64,000 bases of DNA from Collinsella aerofaciens (GTDB lineage Bacteria; Actinomycetota; Coriobacteriia; Coriobacteriales; Coriobacteriaceae). Positions within the stretch are counted from its first letter, which is position 1. Each line of letters begins with the position of its first letter. The stretch covers positions 9,315 through 73,314 of the forward strand of contig NZ_JAQLDQ010000008.1 in assembly GCF_028209395.1 (NCBI RefSeq). The letters run 5' to 3'. The translations under genes were made by a program, and so were the position numbers. Positions 1 through 5,629 of the stretch are shown piece after piece. The notes under the pieces are model-generated. The model was not told the origin of the DNA and did no database searches. It worked only from the letters and a program-made list of their open reading frames with translations.

Positions 1-2
1 CG

Positions 3-1214
3 CCCGCCGGCGCGTACCGAGGCTTTGGCGTTTGCCAGTCCGAGTTTGCACTCGAGAGCCTGATTGACCTGCTGGCAGAGAAGGTCGGCCTGGACCCGTG
101 GGAGATTCGTTACCGTAATGCCATCGAGCCGGGCGAGGTTTTGCCCAACGGCCAGATTGCCGACTGCTCCACGGCACTTAAGGAGACGCTGCTCGAGGTC
201 AAGGATGCCTACTACGCGCATCCCGGCCACGCCGGCATTGCCTGCGCCATGAAGAACGCAGGCGTGGGCGTGGGCCTGCCCGATGCCGGTCGCTGCAAGA
301 TTCGTATCGAGGATGGCCGCGCCGTGGTCTATGCCGCCACGTCCGACATCGGCCAGGGCTGCAACACCGTCTTTTTGCAGGACGTTGCCGAGGCGTGCGG
401 TCTGCCGCTGAGCTGCATCGCCAACGGCGAGTGCTCTACCGAGAACGCTCCCGACTCCGGCACCACGTCTGGCTCGCGTCAGACGGTCGTGACCGGCGAG
501 GCCGTGCGCGGCGCCGCCTTCCTGCTGCGCGATGCCATGCTTGGCGTCGAGGCCGGCAAGCCTGCGCCTACCGCCCCGGTGAGCGCCCATGGTGACGGCG
601 TCAAGATCGAGTACGACGACGGTCGCGCCTATCAGCTACGCACACAGGAGCTCGTCGCCGGCCAGGGCATGCATCCTCAGGATCCCGCGGCCGCCATCAA
701 GGCGCTCGAGGGATGCGAGTTTGGCTACGTGTATCTGGAGCCGACCGACAAACTGGGCGCCGACGTCCCCAATCCCAAGAGCCACATCTGCTACGGCTTT
801 GCCACGCACGTGGTCATTCTGGACGATGACGGCCGCGTGAGCGAGGTCTATGCCGCGCACGATTCCGGCAAGGTGGTCAACCCCATCTCGATCCAAGGTC
901 AGATTGAAGGCGGCGTGCTCATGGGTATGGGCTATGCGCTCACCGAGGACTGGCCGCTTAAGGACTGCGTACCCCAGGCAAGGTACGGCACGCTCGGGCT
1001 GTTCCGTGCGCCCGAGATTCCGGATATCCACGCCATCTACGTGGAGAAGGACGAACTGCTGCCCGTGGCATACGGCGGCAAGGGCATCGGCGAGATCGCA
1101 ACGATCCCCACGGCGCCCGCCGTGCAGAACGCCTACCGCGCATTCGACGGCAAGCTGCGTCCGGATCTGCCCATGGTGGATACGCCGTACAGCCGCGCTC
1201 GTCACCGCGGGTAG
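3..1214 (+). CDS. xdhD: Selenium-dependent xanthine dehydrogenase-type molybdopterin subunit, C-terminal part (XdhD-like)
   Basis: The frame is open from the left edge, so the gene starts outside the window; about 403 residues are present. The segment GAYRGFG matches the conserved MoCo-domain motif of the xanthine dehydrogenase family, and GKGIGEIATIP near the C-terminus carries the Glu that acts as catalytic base in these hydroxylases. The family hydroxylates purine rings at a molybdenum centre. XdhD is one of the genes linked to anaerobic purine and urate breakdown, which fits the ygeX/ygeY/ygeW/hyuA and yqeB/yqeC/xdhC genes about 22 kb downstream. The XdhD assignment over other molybdenum hydroxylases rests mainly on that context. 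A strong terminator follows the stop codon. Confidence 0.85.
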   Translation, partial: PAGAYRGFGVCQSEFALESLIDLLAEKVGLDPWEIRYRNAIEPGEVLPNGQIADCSTALKETLLEVKDAYYAHPGHAGIACAMKNAGVGVGLPDAGRCKIRIEDGRAVVYAATSDIGQGCNTVFLQDVAEACGLPLSCIANGECSTENAPDSGTTSGSRQTVVTGEAVRGAAFLLRDAMLGVEAGKPAPTAPVSAHGDGVKIEYDDGRAYQLRTQELVAGQGMHPQDPAAAIKALEGCEFGYVYLEPTDKLGADVPNPKSHICYGFATHVVILDDDGRVSEVYAAHDSGKVVNPISIQGQIEGGVLMGMGYALTEDWPLKDCVPQARYGTLGLFRAPEIPDIHAIYVEKDELLPVAYGGKGIGEIATIPTAPAVQNAYRAFDGKLRPDLPMVDTPYSRARHRG

Positions 1215-1283
1215 AGTAGAGCGCGGACGGCCATTGCTGACGGGCTGTTCGCGCTCAACACCAACTGCATATGCTGCACCTTT

Positions 1284-1319
1284 GGCCCCAGCTCCATCGC
1301 GAGCCGGGGCCTTTTGTTT
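1284..1319 (+). terminator. Rho-independent terminator after xdhD
   Basis: GGCCCC at 1284-1289 pairs with GGGGCC at 1306-1311, extended by AGCTC/GCGAGC, and is followed by TTTTGTTT. The right half (1295-1323) recurs almost exactly at 3280-3307, so this terminator region has been duplicated around the island between them. Confidence 0.75.
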
Positions 1320-1335
1320 GGAGCACCTCCACATG

Positions 1336-1660
1336 CGGAAGCTGCGTCCCAGATTTCGGCTCCAGAATGAGACGTACTTTCCGGACGGGGCTTCAAACGG
1401 AAACCGTATCCCGGATTCGACGCTCAGAATGGGACACACTTTCCTGGACAGCCCTCAACCGGAAACTGCGTCCCAGAATTTCGCTTCAGAGTGGGATGCC
1501 GTTTCCGGCTGAACCCTCTGCGGAAAGTTCATCCCAGAATTGACGCTCGGAGTGGGACACGGGTTCCGGATCGGCCCTCAGCGGAAAATGTATCCCAGTT
1601 TGAGCGTCTATTCCGGGATGTAGTTTCCGCTGGGCGTTCAACCGGAAAGCGTATCCCGGT
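1336..1660. repeat. Tandem array 1 of 61-62 bp hairpin repeats (five units and a half)
   Basis: Units begin with CGGAA at 1336, 1398, 1460, 1521, 1582 and 1643, so the period is 62, 62, 61, 61 and 61 bp. Each unit has a left arm like GGAAACTGCGTCCC, a 17-20 nt middle, and a right arm like GGGATGCCGTTTCC that is nearly its reverse complement, so every unit can fold into a hairpin. The last unit has only the left arm. The period is not a multiple of three, arm positions mutate in compensating fashion, and no good ribosome-binding site precedes the overlapping frames, so this is non-coding. A matching array lies at 2988-3220, on the other side of the gene at 1694-2692. Function unknown. Confidence 0.9.
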
Positions 1661-1693
1661 TTGGTAGGCAGGCGGGCATAAGCTCAGCGGCCC

Positions 1694-2692
1694 CTACGGC
1701 TCCACGTCGTTAAGCCATGCCGGCAGAGCGGTCTGCCGGATGCCTGCCGTCTGCAGCTTTTTCGCGAGCAGTCCTGCCGAGCGGACTTCGCTCATGGTAA
1801 AGCGCAGCAGAGGGTGACCGTAGAGCGATAGGTGCGCCTCGCGCTGTCGTTCGGCAACGAGCGCCTCGGCGGTGGTGCGTCCGGCCAGCATGGTCTGGTC
1901 GGTATATTTGATGAGCCCGTCGAGCTCGCCCAGCGTGAGTTCCCGCGCCTGGCGCTCCCAGGCAAAGTCCGTTCGTATGGGCTTGGCCGAATCGAAGGGG
2001 TCCGTCAGCTCGTATTGAAGCCAGTCGGGCGCAAAGCCTGTCTCGATCATGACGGCTCGGGCGACCGATTCCCCGCCGCTCTCGGCGCGGGCGTCGGCAT
2101 ATCGAAGCGTTGTGAGGGCGGTGCGGATCGCGCGACCATTGCGCGCAGTCGCTCGTTGCTCAACGGCCTCCATCAGCTGTTCCGGCGCAAGGCCGAGCTT
2201 TGAGATCGCCGAATCGGCAATGGACATGCCGTCGGCAAAACCAGTTTGCAGCAGGCAATCTGTGGCCGTTTGGATGGGCGGTGTTACCGATACGCCGGCT
2301 CTGCGTATTGCTCCGGCCGGCTCAATCTGGTGCCGCTGAATATGTGCGCCCGGGCGAGCCGACGGCTTGGTGGCGCTGCAGACATGCACGACGTTCAGGT
2401 GTCGCCACGAGACCTCGAGCCCCAGCAGGCAAGCTGCCGAAAACGAGCAGAACGTCCAATCAGGGTGGATGATCGCAAGGGCGCGAATAATCTCGCAATG
2501 ACGCTGCGCCCGGTTGAGTCCATCCCAGCGCGTTTTTCGCGCAAACAGCCCCGGCATGGGCGAGACAACCGTGCCGCCGGTGCGCCGAAGGAGCGCTTTG
2601 CGGATTGCCGTGCTCGGGGGAATCAGACAGCGCCCCTCTTGTTCGGCTTGAGTGAGCAGTTGGTCGATGAGTTGGTCATTGCAATGGGTCAT
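1694..2692 (-). CDS. AbiEi-like protein with a C-terminal nuclease-like domain
   Basis: This 332-aa protein is preceded by a good ribosome-binding site (GGAGG, 9 nt before ATG). The N-terminal two thirds follow the pattern of actinobacterial AbiEi-type antitoxin/regulator proteins: a winged-helix-like start, then a SAACLLGLEV...VHV segment and a GVSVTPPIQTATDCL segment. The C-terminal part contains ES..ES, TDFAW and GELDGLIKY, the acidic and lysine positions expected of a small restriction-endonuclease-like (PD-(D/E)XK-type) fold. No AbiEii toxin gene is adjacent, so it is not a standard AbiE pair. It is isolated between two hairpin-repeat arrays (1336-1660, 2988-3220) and direct terminator repeats (1295-1323, 3280-3307). 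The family call is from motif memory; function is unknown. Confidence 0.7.
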   Translation of the reverse strand: MTHCNDQLIDQLLTQAEQEGRCLIPPSTAIRKALLRRTGGTVVSPMPGLFARKTRWDGLNRAQRHCEIIRALAIIHPDWTFCSFSAACLLGLEVSWRHLNVVHVCSATKPSARPGAHIQRHQIEPAGAIRRAGVSVTPPIQTATDCLLQTGFADGMSIADSAISKLGLAPEQLMEAVEQRATARNGRAIRTALTTLRYADARAESGGESVARAVMIETGFAPDWLQYELTDPFDSAKPIRTDFAWERQARELTLGELDGLIKYTDQTMLAGRTTAEALVAERQREAHLSLYGHPLLRFTMSEVRSAGLLAKKLQTAGIRQTALPAWLNDVEP

Positions 2693-2987
2693 GAGCTACC
2701 GCCTCCTTTTGGGTAGCAAAAACGTATCAGCCGCAACTTGCCGCTCAGCTGACCAAAAGCTGACCAAAATCTAACCATGCAGGTAGATGGCCTGTTTTCG
2801 GCGACTTTTTTACATCCGAATCGGTGGGCGGTAATCGGCGACCGTGAACGGTGGCAAGTTATGAAGACTGGGTAAGTTTCGGTACGTGTACTTTTTGAAA
2901 AAGAGCATTCTATCTGCTGTTTTTGCGTTTCTGGATCGCATATTTGAAGGCATGTGATATGGGCTGCGGACTGTCGCCTTGTATCTG

Positions 2988-3220
2988 CGGAAACTGTGAC
3001 CCGGAATTGCCACTCGGAATGGGACGCGCTTTCCGGATCGCCCTTCAAGCGGAAACTACATCCCAGATTTCGGCTCCAAACCGGGATGCGCTTTCCCGGC
3101 GGCGTCTCTGGCGGAAATTGCACCCCGGAATGAGCGCTCAGAGTGGAACATGCTTTCCTAACGAAGCCGCATGCGGAAACTACGTCCCGGATTCGATGCT
3201 CAGGACGGGATGCCGTTTCC
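2988..3220. repeat. Tandem array 2 of 62 bp hairpin repeats (four units)
   Basis: Units begin at 2988, 3050, 3112 and 3174 with a constant 62-bp period and the same arms as array 1 (left GGAAACTACRTCCC, right GGGATGCSSTTTCC). The arrays have the same orientation and lie on either side of the gene at 1694-2692. A degenerate further copy (GGAGGCAGCATCCCGG) starts near 3308, right of the duplicated terminator. The rest of 2693-2987 is A/T-richer and shows no gene I can support. Confidence 0.9.
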
Positions 3221-3245
3221 GATAGAGACATGGGGTGGAAAGCCT

Positions 3246-3300
3246 CCCATTTCTAATGTTCAAGAAATGGGAGGCAGCTCATCGCGAGCTGGGCCTTTTG
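3246..3300 (+). terminator. Double hairpin with terminator tail, partial copy of 1284-1319
   Basis: CCCATTTCT at 3246 pairs with AGAAATGGG at 3263-3271. CAGCTC at 3275-3280 pairs with GAGCTG just after it and is followed by GGCCTTTTGTTT. The stretch 3280-3307 repeats 1295-1323 with one or two differences. It may close a transcript of array 2. Confidence 0.55.
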
Positions 3301-3379
3301 TTTGGAGCGGAGGCAGCATCCCGGAATTCGGGCAATCCGGTGGTCAGGGGTTGAGCAAGCGTCGCGCTAAGGATGCCAA

Positions 3380-3488
3380 GCGTAAAACCTTCAATGAACA
3401 TAGCGTAAAAACTACATCCGCAACGGCGTAAAAACTACATTGGAAGTAGCGTAAAATCCGCATTGAAAATGGCGTAATTTCGTATATC
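3380..3488 (+). repeat. 23-bp tandem iterons upstream of a broken DUF4143 ATPase gene
   Basis: The motif GCGTAAAA starts at 3380, 3403, 3426 and 3449, and a weaker GCGTAATT at 3472, giving an exact 23-bp period. Two units share GCGTAAAAACTACAT completely. The array ends about 30 bp before the DUF4143 fragment. The intact DUF4143 gene at 20259 is also preceded by tandem repeats of another unit (33 bp), which suggests protein-binding sites that go with this gene family. Confidence 0.85.
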
Positions 3489-3518
3489 GCATGATCGCCC
3501 GAGCTTGCACACGGCCTT

Positions 3519-4146
3519 TTGCGAGCTCTTGCCATGAACGAGAGCCAGGCCGTCACGTACAAGACGCTCATAAAGGACGCCTCGTACGGTGAGGCGGGCC
3601 CCGACGAGAGGACCATCGCTGCGTACTTGGATCTCTTCAACAGGCTCAAGCTGACCGAGGACCTGTGCGGATGGGAGCCGCCCATGCGCTCGAAGGCCCG
3701 CGTTCGCGTGCGCCCCAAGCGCTACTTCTGCGACCCGTCACTTGCGGCGGCGTTGCTGGGGGCTACCCCTGAGCGGCTGCTTGGCGATATGCAAACGCTG
3801 GGGATGCTCTTTGAGAACCTCGTTCTGCGCGACGTGCGCGTGTTCCTTTCCACCTACGGCGGTGTCGACAACAGTGTCCATTATTTCCGAGATGAGAAGG
3901 GCCTTGAGGTCGATCTGATCGTTGAGCACGACGGGCGCTGGGGAGCCATCGAGGTCAAGCTGAGTGATGCGAAAGCAGACGATGGAGCGAGAAATCTCAA
4001 GGCGCTGGAGAGGAAAGTACTCTCCAGTCCTACCGCCCAGAATGCCGCGCCGTCGTTTTTTGGCGGTCGTGGTTGGAAAGGGGAGCATTGCCTACACACG
4101 CGACGACGGCGTGGCGGTGATCCCCATGGCGGCACTTGGGGCGTAG
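3519..4146 (+). pseudogene. DUF4143 ATPase remnant: 5'-truncated and frameshifted
   Basis: The readable part covers only the C-terminal DUF4143 region of an AAA ATPase of the kind encoded whole at 20259-21581. It contains a winged-helix-like segment, then the nuclease-like strand pattern HYFRDEKGLEVDLIVEHDG...WGAIEVKLSD. The Walker A/B ATPase half is missing. At a run of six T (4056-4061) the frame breaks: removing one T restores the normal C-terminus (FLAVVVGKGSIAYTRDDGVAVI...), ending at 4146. The first frame otherwise runs to 4214 with unrelated residues. A TTG at 3519 is the only nearby start and has no clear ribosome-binding site. The loss of the ATPase half makes this a decayed gene even if the T-run were a sequencing error. 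Confidence 0.8.
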
Positions 4147-4188
4147 TGGTTTTGCGGGCGTGCTGTGCTTCCATTACCGAAAATCCAT

Positions 4189-4304
4189 TTGTTAGACCTG
4201 GCGTCCGCGGGTAAAATAAAGTCGACGGCAGCCCAAGTAGTGAAGAGCTGGGCGGCGCCGTTACTTCGATTAAGGGGTCAATGCCTTAGAGGCGTCGACC
4301 CCTC
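4189..4304 (+). ncRNA. Probable antisense RNA (antitoxin) of a type I toxin-antitoxin locus
   Basis: TTGTTA at 4189-4194 and TAAAAT at 4212-4217 form a promoter with a 17-bp spacer, so transcription should start near 4224. The transcript would contain a hairpin (ACGGC...GCCGT, 4224-4260) and end at a strong terminator (GGGGTC 4273-4278 pairing with GACCCC about 4296-4301, then TCTTTTTC). The terminator overlaps, on the opposite strand, the 3' end of the small membrane-peptide gene at 4286-4411. Convergent overlap of toxin mRNA and antitoxin RNA at the 3' end is the known arrangement of TxpA/RatA-, BsrG/SR4- and Fst-type loci. The RNA is inferred, not demonstrated. Confidence 0.55.
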
Positions 4305-4411
4305 TTTTTCTGCTTCGTACGCTGCTTGAGTGCCTCGGTAAGTCCGATAAGCGCCGTGAGGAGCGAGACCAAAGCGGTCAGGAGCTTCACGAAATCAGTC
4401 AGATCGGTCAT
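4286..4411 (-). CDS. 41-aa hydrophobic membrane peptide, probable type I toxin (holin-like)
   Basis: The peptide begins MTDLTDFVKLLTALV, has one hydrophobic helix at about residues 5-26 (rich in Leu, Ala and Thr), and ends in a very basic tail (KQRTKQKKRGRRL). This is the layout of small membrane-acting type I toxins and putative holin-like toxins. GGGAGGTG on the minus strand is spaced 5-8 nt from the ATG at 4411. An in-frame ATG at 4417 is too close to it. The 3' end is overlapped by a convergent promoter-terminator unit (4189-4304). About 90 bp upstream lies a LexA-box-like palindrome (4502-4515). It is too short for most gene finders. Confidence 0.65.
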   Translation of the reverse strand: MTDLTDFVKLLTALVSLLTALIGLTEALKQRTKQKKRGRRL

Positions 4412-4493
4412 GGGCATCACCTCCCGTCGCATGGAGGGCGCTGCCCGGCACATGGAACTGCCGTCAACAACTGCAATTCTATCAAAGTACTGC

Positions 4494-4515
4494 TATAAAT
4501 ACGAATATATGTTCG
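4494..4515. promoter_or_regulatory. LexA (SOS) box-like operator beside a -10 element, between toxin peptide and exonuclease
   Basis: The minus-strand 14-mer CGAACATATATTCG (4502-4515) matches the Gram-positive LexA consensus CGAACRNRYGTTYG at all but one position. On the plus strand it directly follows TATAAAT (4494-4500), a good -10 for the exonuclease gene at 4670. On the minus strand it lies upstream of the membrane-peptide gene. A LexA repressor bound here could control both directions. Confidence 0.55.
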
Positions 4516-4669
4516 ATAATAACAGTGACGTGATTCTCTCAAAGTGTGGCTTTACGCAAGGATGCCGGAAAGCCGTGCTGTGCGATTTCATGTCCGCACG
4601 GGTTCCTATCCTTACGACAATGTAGCCGCCTATGTAACGAGCGGCAGTTGACGGAGAAAGGCCCTGACC

Positions 4670-5404
4670 GTGCCAGACAAAAAGACGCCGGATATTTCGG
4701 CCGTCGATACGACGAACTTTGCGCGCCAGATTGTGCTGGACTTTGAGTTTGCGCCGGTGCCAAAGCAGCGCCAACGTCGTGGACTGCGCAACGAGATTAT
4801 CGAGGTTGGCGCCGTCAAGCTCGATTACCACGGCAACGTTATGGGCGAGTTCTCGCAGTTTGTGCAGACGGAATTTACCGAAGGCGTTGCGTTCCCCGTC
4901 TGCGAGCTTACAGGGATATCAGCCGTGGACACCGCGATGGCCGATCCGCTCTATGTGGTGATCAAAAGGCTCAACGATTGGATCGGTCGCTACTCCGCCC
5001 AGATAGTTTGCTGGAGCGGGACGGATCGCCGACAGCTTTTGGCCGAGTGCCAGGCAAAGCACATCGACCTTTCCGCATTTCCTACGGACTGGGCTGACCT
5101 GCAGGCGTTTTACACCTCGATCATGGATGTGGGCAGCCACGGGTGCGTCTCGTTGGGCGACGCGGCAACGTGGTTTGGCATCGAGTTCGACGAGTCGACG
5201 GGCCACGCCCACAGCGCCTTAGCCGATGCGCGCGTGACCGCCAAGCTGCTCAAGCAGGTGATGGACGGGGACTACCACGTGAGCCCGTGCGCCCAGGAAG
5301 TCCGCCAGCGGTGGGGGATGGGCGAGCGAGTCCAGACGCACCTTTCCAGCAAGTGCCCCGAGCTGGGAGACCTGCTGCTGAAACTGAAAGCGGAGGGGAG
5401 ATAG
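4670..5404 (+). CDS. DEDDh-family 3'-5' exonuclease (DnaQ/RNase T-like)
   Basis: The protein is 244 aa with a GTG start behind GGAGAAAGG. IVLDFEF (about residues 21-27) gives the Exo I Asp/Glu pair, a central segment holds the second Asp region, and HAHSALADARVT (about 190-201) is the Exo III His...Asp motif of DEDDh exonucleases. Such enzymes trim DNA or RNA 3' ends with two metal ions. There is no polymerase or other domain. Its neighbour across a LexA-like box is a small toxin-like peptide, so a DNA-damage-linked role is possible. Substrate unknown. Confidence 0.8.
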   Translation: MPDKKTPDISAVDTTNFARQIVLDFEFAPVPKQRQRRGLRNEIIEVGAVKLDYHGNVMGEFSQFVQTEFTEGVAFPVCELTGISAVDTAMADPLYVVIKRLNDWIGRYSAQIVCWSGTDRRQLLAECQAKHIDLSAFPTDWADLQAFYTSIMDVGSHGCVSLGDAATWFGIEFDESTGHAHSALADARVTAKLLKQVMDGDYHVSPCAQEVRQRWGMGERVQTHLSSKCPELGDLLLKLKAEGR

Positions 5405-5565
5405 GGTACGGACATCATTGTCGTTTTCGTCTGCGAAGAGGGAATCAATTAACTACAAAGTGTGGATGGCTTCTAGTGAAGACTTAACCACCAGATTATG
5501 AAAGGGTTAGCGGGCCATTGGGGGTTGCAGTGTTCACCCGTCGCAAGACGTTGCTCGTTCAAATT

Positions 5566-5608
5566 GGGACGCTCCGCATCCGATGAAATGGTTGATGCGG
5601 AGCGTCCC
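5566..5608. terminator. 15-bp perfect hairpin after the hsd operon
   Basis: GGGACGCTCCGCATC (5566-5580) and GATGCGGAGCGTCCC (5594-5608) are perfect complements around a 13-nt loop. It lies between the end of hsdR (minus strand) and the exonuclease gene and can stop transcription from either side, although the U-run is weak on both strands. Confidence 0.6.
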
Positions 5609-5629
5609 TAGAGACCTGTCTTCTGTTGC

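Noticed and set aside
1271..1543. Open frame across repeat array 1
   Set aside because: The 61-62 bp period is not a multiple of three, no ribosome-binding site, and the repeat pattern explains the open frame.
1336..1660. CRISPR array
   Set aside because: Units are diverged along their whole length, with no alternation of constant repeat and unique spacer, and each unit is itself a hairpin; no cas genes nearby.
1694..2692. Complete AbiE toxin-antitoxin system
   Set aside because: No AbiEii nucleotidyltransferase gene is adjacent, and the C-terminal half here looks nuclease-like instead.
2689..3231. Minus-strand frame of 180 aa across repeat array 2
   Set aside because: It reads through hairpin repeats with no start signal and overlaps the ribosome-binding site of the gene at 1694-2692.
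5530..5565. tRNA 3' end (TTCAAATT-like segment)
   Set aside because: No acceptor or D-arm pairing; no cloverleaf can be drawn.
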